Shown: in pieces, positions 33,501 through 48,300 of the stretch
How the letters are laid out: each line of letters opens with the position of its first letter
Position numbering within the stretch: the stretch's first letter is position 1
The notes under the pieces: generated by a model
Databases searched by the model: none
The model's input: the letters and a program-made list of their open reading frames with translations, nothing else
What the model was told of the DNA's origin: nothing
Position numbers and translations under genes: made by a program
From: Theropithecus gelada
Taxonomy: Eukaryota > Chordata > Mammalia > Primates > Cercopithecidae
Reading direction: 5' to 3'
Length of the DNA stretch: 64,000 nucleotides
Assembly (NCBI RefSeq): GCF_003255815.1
Contig: NC_037670.1
Location: 69,089,470 to 69,153,469, forward strand

Positions 33501-35159
33501 TCACATGAATATTTTAGTTTCTCGGTGCATATACAAATTATGTTTATACTATATAGTAGTTTGTTAAGTATGTGATAACACTATGTTTAGGAAAACAATG
33601 TATATACCTTAATTTAAAAATACATTATTGAGCTGGGCATGGTGGCCTATGCCTGTAATTCCTGCACTTTGGGAAGCTCAGGCGGGTGGATCACTTGAGG
33701 CCAGGAGTTCGAGACCAGCCTGGCCAACATGGTGAAACCCCATCTCTGCTAAAAATAGAAAAATTAGCTGTGCGTGGTGGTGTGCACCTATAATCCCAGT
33801 TACTCAGGTGGCTGAGGCACAAGAATCATTTGAACCCAGGAGGTGGAGGTTGCAGTGAACCAAGATTGCGCCACTGCATTCAAGCCTAGGCAATAGGGCA
33901 AGACTGTCTTAAAAAACCAAAAAAATAAAAACAAACAAAAAATGCTACCATCTGATCCTCCATCTTTTTGCTGGAGGAAGGTCTTGCTTCCATGTTGATG
34001 GCTGCTGACTGATGTGGTTGTGGATTTGATTTGCATTTCTACAAGGATTAGTGGTATTGAGCATCTTTCCATATGATTGTTTACCATCTGTATAATTTCT
34101 TCAGAAAAATGTCTATCCAAGTCCTTTGCCCATTTTAAAATCAGTTTATTTGGTTGGTTTGTTGTTCTTGAGTTGTAGAGTTCTTTAGACATTCTGGATA
34201 TTGGTTTCTTATCAAAGATAAGATTTGCAGATATCTTCACCCATTATGTAGACTGCTTTTTCACCCGGATGATTGCTTCCTTTGAGGCACAGAAGGTTTT
34301 AAGTTTGATTAGTCCATTTGTCTGTTTTTGCTTTTTTTGCCTGTATTTTTGATGTCATATGTAAGACATTATTGCCAAATCCAATATCATGATGCTTTCC
34401 TATGTTTTCTTCTAACAATATTATAGGTTTAGGTCTTAAATTTAGTTCTTTAATTTATTTGAGTGATTTTTAAATATGGTGTAAGGTAAGTGTCCAACTT
34501 CATTCTTTTGCATGTGGATATCCTGTTTTCCTGGGACCACTTTTTGAAGACACTGAAACACTTGGTAGAATTCTCCAGTGAAGCCATCTGGTTTTAGGCT
34601 TTTCTTTATTGGGAGGTGTTTAATTACTGATTCAATCTCCTTACTAGTTATAAATCTGTTCAATTTTTGTTTCTTCATGATTCAGTCTTAGTAGGTTATA
34701 TGCTACTAGGTATTTATCCCTTTCTAGGTTATCCGATTGTTGGAGTATAACAATTGTATAACTGTTCATTGTAGTCTCATAATCCTTTTTATTTCAGCAG
34801 CATTGGCTGTAAAGTCTCCTCTTTCCCCTCTGACTTTAGTTTGAGTCTTTACTCTTTTTTTCTTTTTTTTTTTTGGAGACAGAGTCTCGCTCTGTTGCCC
34901 AGGCTGGAGTGCAGTGGCACACAGTCTCTGCTCACTGCAAGCTCCGCCTCCTGGGTTCACGCCACTCTCCTGCCTCAGCCTCCCAAGTAGCTGGGACTAT
35001 AGGCGCCCACCACCACGCCTAGCTAATTTTTTGTATTTTTTTTTAGCAGAGACAGGGTTTCACCATGTTAGCCAGGATGGTCTCGATCTCCTGACCTTGT
35101 GATCTGCCTGCCTTGGCCTCCCAAAGTGCTGGGATTACAGGCATGAGTCACCGCGCCTG

Positions 35160-35190
<31 letters not shown>

Positions 35191-38100
35191 GTGAGACAGG
35201 GTCTCGCTCTGTTGCCCAGGCTGGATGGAGTGCAGTGGCACAATCTCAGCTCACCACAGCCTCCGCTCACCACAACCTCCACCTCCCAGGTTCAAGTGAT
35301 TCTCCTGCCTTAGCCTCCTGAGTAGCTGGGACTATAGGCACGTGCCACCATACCTGGCTAATTTTTGTATTTTTAGTAGAGACGGGGTTTCACTATTTTG
35401 GCCAGGCTGGTCTTGACTCTTGACCTTGTGATCTGCCCTCTTTGGCCTCCCAAAGTGCCGGGATTACAGGCGTGAGCCACTGTGCCCAGCTGACTGTTTT
35501 TTTCTCAATCTGCTAAAATTCTGTCAATTTTATGGATTTTCTTCAAAAAAACTAACACTTGGTTTTGTTGTTGTTTTTTTTCTATTGCTTTTCTACTCTT
35601 TATTTATGTTCTAATATTTACTTGCTTTTTTCTGCTAATTTTCGATTGAGTTTGCTCTTCTTTTCCCAGTCCCTTGAAATGTAAAGTTAGGATGTTGATT
35701 TGAGATCTTTCTTCTTGTTTAATGTAAGCATTTGCAACTATCCACTTCTCTCTTAGCACTGCTTTCATTACATCTCATCAGTTTTGTATTGTTTTGTTTG
35801 AACAGAGTCTCACTCTGTTGCCCAGGCTGGAGTGCAGTGGTGCGATCTCCCTCACTGCAACCTCTGCCTCCTGGGTTCCAGCAATTCTCCTGCTTCAGCC
35901 TCCCTAGTAGCTGGGACTACACGTGCGTGCCACCACACCCGGCTAATTTTTGTATTTTTAGTAGAGATGGGGTTTCAGCATGTTGGCCAGGTTGGTCTTG
36001 AACTACTGACCTCAGGTGATTCACCCGCCTCGGCCTCCCAAAGTACTGAGATTACAGGCACAATCTATATTATTTATTTATTTATTTATCTATTTAATTT
36101 TTGAGATGAAGTCTCACTCTGTCGCCCAGGCTAAAGTGCAGTGGCGCAATCCTGGCTCACTGCAACCTTCACCTTCTGCATTCAAGCGATTCTCGTGCCT
36201 TAGCCTCTGGAGTAGCTGGGATTACAGGCACACGCCACCAGGCCCAGCTAATTTTTGTATTATTATTAGAGACGGAGTTTCACCATGTTGCCCAGGCTTG
36301 TCTTGAAATCCTGACCTCAGGTGATCCACCAGCCTCAGCCTCCCAAAGTGCTGGGATGACAGGCATGAGCCACCACACCCGACTGCACAATCTGTTTTAA
36401 ACTGCTAACAACTTAACTTCAAATACAAAATTCTTCACATACAAAATTCTACTCCTTTATATCTGACCCCCCATTTGTTATTAATGTTACCAATTATATC
36501 TTTTTATACTATATATCCATTAACATAGATTTGTATTTTTGTTTTTGTCTTTTAAATTCTATACCAGCATTTAAAGTGATATTTATTTATTTAGAGAGAG
36601 AATTTCACAGTGTTACCCAGGCTGGAATGCAGTCATACCATCTCAGCTCACTGCAACCTCTGCCTCCCAGGTTCAAGCAATTCTCCTGCCTTAGCCTCCT
36701 GAGTAGCTGGGACTATGGACATGTGCCACCACACCCAGCTAATTTTTTTATTTTTAGTAGAGATGGGGTTTCACCATGTTGGCCAGGATGGTCTTGAACT
36801 CCTGACCTCAAATGATCTGCTTGCCTTGGCCTCCCCAATTCCTGGGATTACAGGCTTGAGCCACTGCGCCTGGCCTAAAGTGATTTATATGTCAACATCA
36901 GAATACTATGGAAGTCTGTATTTGTCTGTATATTTACCTTTACCAGAGAGCAATATTTTTGTGTTGCTGTCTAGTGTTTTCTTTAACTTGAAAGACCTCC
37001 TTTAGCATTTCCTGTAGGGCAGGTCTAGTAGTGATCAACTCACTTGGTTTTTGTTTGTCTGGGCAAGTCTTTTAAATAATTTTTATTTTTATTTTTGAGA
37101 CAGGGTCTCACTCTGTTGCCCAGACTAGAGTGCTGTGGCCCGATCATGGTTCACTGCAGCCTCAACCTCACAAGGTTCAGGTGAACTTCTAAGTAGCTGG
37201 GACTACAAGGGTGCACCACCACATCCAGCTGATTTTCATTTTTTCAGTAGAGATGGGGTTTCGCCATGTTGCCCAGGCTGGTCTCAAACTCCTGGGCTCA
37301 AATAATCTACCCATCAGAGCCTCCCAAAGTGCTGGGATTACAGGTGTGAGCCACTGTGCCCAGCTGAGTCTTTTTTTTTCCTTCTTGTAATTAAAAATTT
37401 TGTACGCCGGGTGCAGTGGCTCATGCCAGCACTTTGGGAGGCTGAGGTGGGTGGATCATGAGGTCAGGAGCTCGAGACCATTCTGGCCAACATTGTGAAA
37501 CCCCACCTCTACTAAACATACAAAAATCAGCTGGGCATGGTGGTGGGTGCCTATAATCCCAGCTACTCAGGAGGCTGAGGAAGAATTCTTTGAACCCAGG
37601 AGGCGGAAGCTGAGATGAACCCAGGTTGCAGTGAGCTGAGATGGTGCCATTGAACTGTAGCCTGGATGACATAGCGAGACTCTGTCCCCCACCAAAAAAA
37701 AAAAAAAAAAAAAAAACAGTTGTAAAAGATTTTTGTAGAAACAGGGTCTTATTATGTTGCCCAGGGTTGTCCTGAGTTCCTTGGCCTCCCAAAGTGCTGG
37801 GATGACAGGCATGAGCCGCTGCGCCTGGTCTGGGAAAGTCTTAATTTCTCCCTTCTGGAGGGTGGTATGGCTTAGGGGAACAAATATGAACTTAAGAGCC
37901 CAGTAGGATTTGATTCAAATCTCTACCTCCCGTTTAGTAGTCATGTTATTAGCTTCGTGATCTGGTACAAATTACCTTCTTTGAACCATGTTTTTCTATA
38001 CAGAATCTAGAGAAAATATATACCTCCAAGGGTTTCTAGAAGAATTAAGCAAAATAACACATGAAATGCTTAGCAGAGTTTCCAAGTTCCTAGCATATAC

Positions 38101-41100
38101 TAAATATTTAATAAATGGTTGTTCCTGTTTAGAAACAACAAAAACTACCAACTATGCAAGTAAGACAATCAGTTTCTCTGATTTGAGCATTTTTAGGATA
38201 TCCCAGCATTTAGCAATATAAGTATCACATGAATAAAGCCAAAATAATATCATGACATAAGCATAGGTGAAAACTAATTCATATTTTTTCCTTAGAGTGA
38301 GTAAAATAAGCTGATAAGCTTTAACCAAAAGTTTCCCACCCATCCTTCTGCCCTCCACTATGTGTGCTTACAGTGTTGGGGCGAGGAGGCAGTTGGGAGC
38401 CCACAGTGCCAGTGTAGCCAGGAGGAGACATCTGAAATGGGGTTAAGTTTTAAAGGCATAAAGATGATATCACAGAAATCCTGGAGGCAGAAACTCTTGG
38501 TAAGAGCGTCTGTATTCCAGACAGACAGAGTGTACATTACCTTTCTGCTCAGCCAGCTCCCACAGTTCCTGAGCGGCCGCCAACGACAGTGTCATGGGGT
38601 ATTCCACAAGGACGTGCTTGCCAGCATTAAGGAACTGCCTTTGGTACACGAGACAAATACAGAGAAAGAACACTTCGAATAAGCTTCACTAAAATGCTCT
38701 GCATAATAGAGAACAGAATGTTATAAAGGCATGAGAGTTTCTGTGGGTGAATGTGTCATGACTGGGGGTAGGAGTCAGTGCCACGGGACATGGAGGAAGA
38801 ACTATATCACACATTGTTTTCTCCTATCCTGTAACAGAACGACTTTCTAGTTACGTGTTAATTTGAACATTCAACCATTCATTTATTCAACTAAGTACTA
38901 TTTACCAATTACTCTGGAGGAGAAATAAAGACACATTAACAAATAAATTTCCTATTACCACATGGTAGCTATAAAGGCTACAAAACCCACAGCAGCTAGC
39001 TTTGCCTGAGGCAGTCTGAAAAGATTTCACTAAGGACCTGTGAATTGGGTCTCAAAGTATGAGCAGACATTTTCCAGGTGCAACATGATGAGTATATTTC
39101 ACTGTGAGCACCGTATGTTGCGGCTTGGGCATTTGTGGGGCTTTGTTCAAATGACAAATTTCAGTGTGGCAGGGGAGTGGGCTACAGACCGTGGAAGATA
39201 ATAATGTCAGAAAAGTAGCTGGGAGCCTGACCATGAAGGACCTAGAATTCTGTGCTCAGCAGTTCAGATTTCATTCTGTGGATACCAGGGTATAAATATT
39301 TATAAGCATGGGACTTATGACAGAATCACTTTTCTTAACGAAATACACTCTAGTGCCAGAAAAGGTTAAGGAAAGCCAAGGAAAGGTATTTTTGTCCACT
39401 CTAGAGCTAGACTGATAAAGAGGAAGCATCCTACCCGTGGGAACAGCATGGTGGCAGCAGCTGTAAGAACCTAGAAGGAAGCTAGACTGAGGAAGGCAGC
39501 TGGCACTTCCCTGTTAGCTGCCAGGTCCTGAGGGTTAAAGGAACTCTCACTGTTATTTTATGACATTGAAAGTACAAAGGAGAAAACGTTGGAAGCTGAT
39601 CCAAACTGAGAAAGGAGTATAATTCGCCAAGGATGCTGGCTCCACATCCTAAACTGTCTGGTGAGAAGAAGGAGGCCACTACTGTTAAAAACTACTCTCG
39701 ATGGATTTTTACAGAAAAATAAAACACTTTAATTCTGAATGTTTCTAATGTTTCAAATTACACATACTAAATACTAATTTTACTATTTTTTCATTTCCTT
39801 ATATATTTAGACCCAACAATAAGAATTTCTTAATGTTTTGACATTTCTGTGATTGGTCACAGAGCAACTGTAATTTTCTCATTGACTCTTCTGACACTTT
39901 TGCAGGGTGTTTTAGCTTGCTTGCTCATTTTTCCAGTACTGCACTGCTGTGTAAGGCAAGGACTGCCTGTGTGGAAAACCCACCTGATGTAGTCCTCATG
40001 GCTGGAGCTCTCACTGCAGATATAGGCAGCCTCCACCTCTTGGCTGGAAAGAGCATCCTCCAAAGAAATCTGCTGGACTCCATCAATGCTCCCAAGCTCC
40101 CTTCTATTTCAGAGTAACAGAGAAATGGAACTCAATGGTAGACAGAAGAAAGGAGCACCATCCTTCTCCCCTCCTCCCAACAAGGTCCTGGTGACCCGCT
40201 GCCAGAAATGAAGAAATGAGTTTCTTCTCTCCCACTTCCAGGTTGTTTTCCACTGTGGAGTGAGAAAAACAGCCTCAGGGTTCAAGTCAGGGGATCTGGC
40301 AACCGAGTGCCAACAGTACCATTCACAGCTTGTATGACCTCAGAGAGTCTTGAATTACTTCATCTCTAAAACAAAAGAAACAGCTGGGCGCAGTGGCTCA
40401 AGCCTGTAATCCCAGCACTTTGGGAGGCTGAGGCGGGTGGATCACTTGAGGTCAGGAGTTCAAGACCAGCCTGGCCAACATGGTGAAACCCTGTCTCTAC
40501 AAAAAATACAAAAGTTAGCCAAGCGTGGTGGCGAATGCCTGTAATCCCAGCTACTTGGGAGACTGAGGCAGGAGAATCACTTGAATCCGGGAGATGGAGG
40601 TTGCAGTGAGCTGAGATTGCACCACAGCACTCCAGCCTGGGTGACAGAGCAAGACTCCTCAAAAATAATATAAGATAAAAATAAAAGGAACAATCTACTT
40701 TTATCTCATGAGAAGTGATCTCTATGGTCACTTCCAGTTCCAAGCACGTGGCCAAACATTGTGACTACCAAACCTAATCCAAATCCAATACACTAACACA
40801 TTTAGGGTGAAAACTGGCATGCAACTTCAAGCTCCTTTATAGCTAAGCTAACGAAGCCCAGTAGTATGTACGCATACGTGTGTGTGTGTGTGTGTCTGTG
40901 TATGTGTGTGTCTTCCTCCCTCTGGCAGACTGAGCTCATTGGAAGGTAAGGAATTCGTTCTCCACGATTTCTCCTACAGTGCCTAGCACATAATAGGCAG
41001 TGATAGCCTTGACTAACCAGGAGCAGAGGCAGGAGGGCAACCCAAGGCCTTCTGACTCTTCTAGAGCATGGGGGAGCTGCAGTGTTCTAAGAGCCAAAGC

Positions 41101-41433
41101 CCCAGCAGTCCATACATCGCCCAGTGCAGTGGCTGGGGCAGGAGAGTAGCCCTCTAAGGGTGGCAGTCATGGGAGAATGTGGGACAGCCAGCAAGCAGCA
41201 GGCCCTCAGCCAGCTCAGAGCTCCAGCTGAGCTGCAGCAGGCAGAAAGCATTTGGGGAAATTTAGTTCCCAAAAAGTATTATGCTAGGTTTCTTCTAATG
41301 GGGCCACCCAAACTAAATTGCTCAATTTCAGCAATACTTATTGTTTGCCTATTATGTACTAGGCGCTGTAGGAGAAATCATGGAGAACAAATGAAAATCC
41401 TTGCCTTTCAATGAGCTCAGTCTGCTAGAGGAA

Positions 41434-41475
<42 letters not shown>

Positions 41476-42288
41476 TACATACCGCCACCACAAGACTACC
41501 AGGAGAAGTGTGGTGCTTGGAAGTAGGAGGTGGAGACTCAGGGAGGGAAAGGAATACACCAGAAAAGGCTTCCTGGGGAGGTGGTAGAACTTGGCAGGTA
41601 GGTCGGGGGGAAGGGTATGTGAAGAGGGAAACTGTGTGAGTACTGGCAGGGCTGTCATGCAGCGGTGTGACCTGGCCATCCTCCCACACAACCTGGGTAG
41701 TGTACCTGTTCCCACTGAGCTGATCTGGAAGCCAACTGGCAGAGGACTGGGGCTTAAGGGAAAAGGAGAGGTCCCACTTCAGCCTTGAACCCAGGTGCCG
41801 TGCATGGTTCCAGCTCCAGACAGGGGTGTGATGGGGTTACTGTGCTGCCTGATCTTAACTTTGCTCTCCCATTTGTGTGCAGCTCCCTTGGAATCTCATG
41901 GGGAGGAGAAGGCTGGCCAAGCGCAAATTCTAGCACTCCTAGGTCTCCCTGGTGCCCCAAAGCCCATTTTAAATCCTTAAAAGTGGGGCCACGTTTTGAG
42001 ACAGGCAGGAAGAGGATGGCCCCATGAACGAAAACATGAAAAAACTTCTGCATGGACCATCACAATCGTTACTTATGCTTTGTGTAAATATTTATCTGAT
42101 GTCTCTAAAGCACTAGAAAAAGAGTTGCCTAACTTGTTCACTGCCATGTCTCCAGGCCCAGCCCAGTGCCTGCACCTAGTCCACAATTAAAATGGATAAA
42201 TGATGTTACACAGGATTAGTCTGATGCTGGTATCTAGTTCACGATTAATATTGACAAATGATGTTATACAGGATTAGTCTGGTGAGTG

Positions 42289-42319
<31 letters not shown>

Positions 42320-45300
42320 TATAGGGGTAAGCGGAAGAGCTGAGCATGGGGCAGGGAAGAAGAAACAAAGTGGTAAGTTTGATTCTGACTGGAGATAAAT
42401 GAATCCTTAAAGAAAAGTGGAAGGCTGGGTGTGGTGGCTCATGCCTGTAATCTCAGCACTTTGGGAGGCTGAGGCAGGAGGAACACTTGACCCCAGGAGT
42501 TTGAGACCAGTCTAGGCAACATAGGGAGAAACTGTCTCTACAAAAAAAAAAAAAAATTAGTCAGGCATGGTGGTGTGTGTCTGTAGTCCCAGCTACTCAG
42601 GAGGCTGAGGCAGGAGGATCACTTGAGCCCAGAAGGTCAAGACTGCAGTGAGCTGTGATTGCACCATTGCACTGCAGCTTGGGTGACAGAGTGAGACCCT
42701 GTCTCAAAAGAAAAAAAAAAAAAAAAAAAAGTGAGGCTCAAAATTACCAATGGGAAAAGAACACATGATGTTTAAAAGATGGGCTTTGGAAACAGACTTC
42801 TGTTCAACTTCAGTTCTTAGACTTTCCAGCTGTGTGACCTCAGGCAGATTACTTAACCTTTCCATGGTTCAGCCTCCTTATCTGTAAACTGGGGGGTTGA
42901 TAACACTACCTAGAAGGAAATATCACATGTAGAGCCCAGAACCACCTAGGATGGCTGTCATGATGACTATGTCAGGATTCCCTGGTGCACACTGAAAGCC
43001 TTTCAGGCCAAAGCCCCATACATATGTTGGCTGTGCCCCTTCTCTAACTGTCAGCCTTGAGCTCACCCTCCTGCCTCTGTCTTTCAGTCTCCCCAGGCCA
43101 ACCTACTGTGCATCCCAGCTGCAGGCCCAGCAAGCTTCAGTTCCTAGACCCATCCCAACCTGAGATCTCGTGGGGCTGACCCTAAACACTAAACACTATT
43201 CTCGGTCAGGAGATGGCTCTCCCTGCCCTGGGTCTGAAAAATCTCCATGTCCTGCGGCTAATCTGCCTCACTGGGCTTTCCACAAATTGTGAAGCACAAG
43301 GACAGTGTGAGCCACCTGGACACAAAGCCAATCAGGTTCAGGAATGCTGAGGAAGGGTGTGGATTCCGCAAGTCCCTCATCCGCACGGAGCCGGCTCTGC
43401 CAACACCAACCACCACCACGCCAAACTTCCTCTCGGGCTGAAACACAAGGGACCAAGGTGGAGTTTGAAAACACTGCAGCCATTGAGCAGAGAACAACAA
43501 AATAAAGGAGCCAGCAGGGTCCCGACCAGCAAGTTGGAAGCCAGCCCAGAACACAGAGGAAGCCACGGCATCAGGATGGGATGAGACAGTCCCCAAAATG
43601 GTGGCTTGGAGAGAAGTCAGTCCTGCCAAAACCTGTTCCTGAAGGTGCTCCACCATGTCTTTAGGTTGAAAACCTTCCGAGCACCCACAGAAAGTGTTCC
43701 CCCAATTTGGCTCTCCACTTCTACTGCCCCATCTCCAATAATGAAGGAGCTTTCCTCATTAAGCCAGACCTAGCCCATGGCCTGGTACTTCTGCCCTCCC
43801 TGGGTCCCTCTTCCAGTAGACACGTGAATCTGATACTGCTGGGAGTCATTCAGAGGGCACAGCTTCTTCATCAGATGCTGGCAGAGGAGGCAAATGGGCA
43901 AACCATGATTGGTCACCTTACTCAGCTTGGGAACCACAGGCTTTTACTCTTCACTACAGCCTTCTGAGTTCCACATTTAAGATACTGCGGTATCTTAAAT
44001 ATTATTTAAATACACTGCTGGAGGCTGTATGTGAGCAGTATTACAGTGAAAAATCAAACCGACTTTTAAGTTATACAGCAACTCAGTATAATAAAAACTG
44101 ATAAAAATTATCTCCATGCACTGGGCGTGGTGGCTTACGCCTGTAATCCAGCACTTTGGGAGGCCGAGGCAGGTGGATCACTTGAGGTCAGGAGTTCGAG
44201 ACCGGCCTGGCCAACATGGAGAAACCTCGTCTCTACTAAAAATACAAAAATTAGCAGAATGTAGTGGCAGGTGCCTGTAATCCCAGCTACTTGGGATGCT
44301 GAGGCAGGAGAATTGCTTGAACCTGGGAGGCAGAGATTGCAGTGACCCAAGATTGTGCCACTGCACTCCAGCCTGGGTGACAGAGCAAGACTCTATCTCA
44401 AAAAAAAAAAAAAAAAAAAATTATCTGCATGCATTCCTTAAACTCACTTCTTGGATGCCTTGGAGCATAGAAACATGAATCTCATCTCAGATTTGCCCCT
44501 TTTCTTCACCTTTGTACCCAGTTGTCACCATTTCCCACTGACTCTGCCCCTCTTCCTGTGTCCACTGCTCTTGTCTTCTTCCAGGATTTCTTCCAAATGT
44601 TTGGGGATTTGCCAAATGTTTTCCTATTATTGATTTCTCATTTAATCCCACTGTGGTTAGAGAACATTCTTTAAATGATTTGAATCCTTTTAGATTTATT
44701 GAGAGATTTTATGATCCTTGATGTGGTCTGTCTTGGTTAATGTTCTGGGCACATTTGAAAAGAATTTGTATGCTACTATTGTTGGGTGGAGTGTTGTATA
44801 AGTCTGTTAGATCAAGTTGGTTGATTGTGTTGTTTAGTTCTTCCGTATCCTTCCTCATTTTCTGTCTCCTTGCTCTAGCAATTATTGAGGGTATTGAAAT
44901 CTCTGAATATAATTGTATATAACTGTGTATTTCTCCTTTCAGTTCTATCAGTTTTGACCCACATATTTCAAAACTCCGTTATTAGATACATACATGTTTA
45001 GGATGGTTATGTCTTTTTTATTAATTGACCCCTTTATCTTTCTAAAATGACCGTTTTTATTCCTAGTAATATTTTTTGCCCTATAATTTATTTTGTCTGA
45101 TATTAACAAACCATTCCCAATTTCTGTTGATCAGTGTTAGCATAATACATTTTTTCCCCAACCTTTCACATTTAATCTATATGTGTTTTCATATCTATAG
45201 TTTCTTGTAGGCAGCACATAGTTAGGTCTTACTTTTTTTTTTTTTACTCAATCTAACAATCTCTGCCTTTTAGTTGAAATGTTTAGACAATTTACATTGT

Positions 45301-48300
45301 GATTACTGATATGGTTGGGTTTCCATCCAAATTCTATAGAAATCTTGCTATTTGTTCAATCTGTTCTTTTCCCCCTCTTTTCCTGCCTTATTTTGGATTA
45401 ATTAGAATATTTATTATGATTCCATTTTATCCCATTCGTTGGCTATTAGCTGTAACTTTTTCAGAAGTTAAGGGTATTATATTATATATTTTACTTACCA
45501 CAGTCTACTTTAAAATAATATTATGTGCTATTCCACATATACTATAAAGAACCTGACAACAGCACACTTCCATTTCTTTTCTCCTAGACCTCGTACTGTT
45601 GCTATATAATTCAATATTGAAGCGAGAGATTCTCCAGAGCTTGCCCAGAAGCCAAGATGTCTGGAAAGGATCTCAGCCTCTCTCAGCCTGCAGCTTGGGA
45701 AGAGTGATTCACAGAGCCTGATTGCCCATTGCTGCTAATCCGCACACCGGCCTTGGCTCACACATCTGACTGGAACTGTCTCCTATGAGTAACTGCCTCT
45801 CTTTATTCAGCCTTGCAAGTTTCCTGGGAGTGCTTCTAACAAGCGGACTTCACACATAAAAGGGGACTCTGGGAGACCTAGTTCCTGGCTTCTCTTCTGG
45901 AAGTCAGGGAAGAGCACAGGAAGGAGTGGCCACAGTGCCCAACTGACAATTGACAATTTCACCAAGTAAGTCCTTTTTGCGTTACAAGTCTAGTTTTTTT
46001 CTTATTTTTTTTCCCCGTAATTTCTAATTACCAAAAAGCAGTAAGACAGCCTCTGGAGAAATCTGTATAGTCAAAACACATATTCATGATAAAATATTAA
46101 CATCTGTTTCCCTTTCAATCAAGAAAAGAAGACTAGCAATCCCCTTATTAGGTTAAATATTTATGGCATTCTTAAGGTTACCAAATTACTACATTCCAGA
46201 TAATAACCAGGATATGCTTCTACCAGCTTAAAAAAAAAAGCCACAAGGTTAAGAAACAGCTCTATTATCTATAAATAAGCCAAACTGCTTTTTAAGATTT
46301 CATTAGTTAATGATACACACAAACTTGCATACAAAACCTGGCTTGCAGTGTGTCACGCTAAATTATAAACTGCTATTATTGCCTTGCAAAACTGACACAC
46401 AGGGACAAGATATGGGTGAAAGGCCAGGTGCAGGGGCTCATGTCTGTAAACCCAGCACTCCAGGAGGCTGAGGTGGGTGGATCACTTGAGGTCAGGAGTT
46501 CCAGACTTGCCTGACTAACATAGTGAAACCCTGCCTCTACTAAAAATACAAAATAATAGCCAGGTATGGTGGTGGCGGGCACCTGTAACCCCAGCTACTT
46601 GGTAGCCTGAGGCAGGAGAATCACTTAAACTGGGGAGGCAGGGGTTGTGGTGAGCCAACATTGCGCCACTGCACTCCAGCCTGGGTGACAGAGCAACACT
46701 TCATCTCAAAAAACAAAAAAAAAAAACAAAAAAAAAAGATATGAGGGAAAACACTGGTATCTTAATAGTCAGGCTCCTCTTAGGGAAAGAGCTTTATTTT
46801 TGAGAAAAATCACTTGTTAGGACTTTTAATGTGAGCCTCTTCATTTTACGTGAGGGATCCTGAAGGTGCGTTCTGAAGGGAAACTGCAAATCAGAGATGG
46901 CTAGACCACTCTGTAGTAGCAACTAAAACTTTGGGGCTAGGAACCAGTAGGAGGCAGAGGAAAGGGGAAAGCGCATGCAGGTTAGCAAAAGGCTGAAATC
47001 TGCAGAGAAGGGAGCCAGTGAGAAATGCCCAGAAGAGGAGGGAGCAATGGACTTCTAGAAACCAGGACATCTACAATTCCATTTTCAGTTGTCTGCTGTG
47101 CTCTGCTATCCTGAACCTTTGGGAAGATGCCACTACAAACAGCCCCATAGAGGTGGTATTTAAGGAATGAAGAACAGGAGCAGTTTTGAGACAGCAGAAA
47201 ATGACACATAAGCACAGCAAAGTGACTAAAAAACTCACTCAGGTCCAAATCACAGTCACAGAATGAACTTGCGCCCCACCCTTGGACTCAAGAGAAGCTG
47301 GTGTTTGGCACTCCAGACACAAAAATGGAGTTCATAGAACGTTGGGAATGTGCTCTGCCAACTTAGAAAAAAAAATTTTTTTGAGATAAAGAGGGTAGAA
47401 GAAAAATGTAGAAACTGTAGAAAAACTTCAAGGTGTGAGGCATGAGGGCAGGTGCTGAAAAGGTGGAAGGAGAGTACAGGCAGTCAGACAGAACAAGCTA
47501 GTCATTTTCATCCACTATTTGCAAGAATTAAAAAGAAGTTTGACAACTCATTGGTTGGCCTGGGAAAACAGGCATGTTCATATGTTGCAGGAGGGAGAGA
47601 AAAACCTAATTTATGGAGAGCAACTTGGAAATACTCACTACAAATTAAAATGCAAATGCCCTTTGCTCTGGTAAATCCAACTGTAAGAACGTGTCCTACA
47701 GAGCTACACAAGTCAAGTGACTTAGGCTTACTGCAGCCTTGCTCATAACAAGCAAAAGATGGAAACAGTCTATATGTCATTATAACAGACTGGCTATGAA
47801 AGTTATGATAGACTTGTGAAATAGAGTATTACACGGCTATAAAAAAAAATAACAAGGAAGCCCTTTATGTATTGAAAGGGACTGGTCTCCAAGATAGATT
47901 ATCAGGTGAAAGAAGCAAAGGACAGGCTAGTGTGCACTGTATGCTACAGTCTGTGTAGTAACAGGAGGGGTAGCAGCCAAAGAGAAAACATACTGTCTAT
48001 GTTTAGGATCTCTTTGAAAGGACAGCCCAGAAACCTGTAATGCTGAAACTGGCGACACGCTTGCTGGGAACATGAAAAACAGAGTGGCTGGGAAACAGGG
48101 ATAGGAGGGAAGAGGGCTTCTCATAGAAAATCTTTTTCTCTTTTTTTCTTCTTTAAAGTTTAGAATCACACAAATATATTCATTATCTAAAATATAAACA
48201 ACCCCTGAAAACAGACATAAATATCAGAGGGTTGCTCCAAGAAGGTGAGAACTCTGCAGTGTACAGCGCCTTGGCTCACTCCTACCTCCCTTCCTGGGGC

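Noticed and set aside
34442..34678. Minus-strand ORF with reverse-transcriptase similarity as a possible gene
   Set aside because: Typical LINE-1 ORF2 fragment, truncated; listed as L1, not as a gene.
38541..38673. Read-through of BLVRA exon 5 beyond QK into NVHSVC
   Set aside because: The extra residues are intron translation after a GTAATG donor; the following exon restores the known frame.
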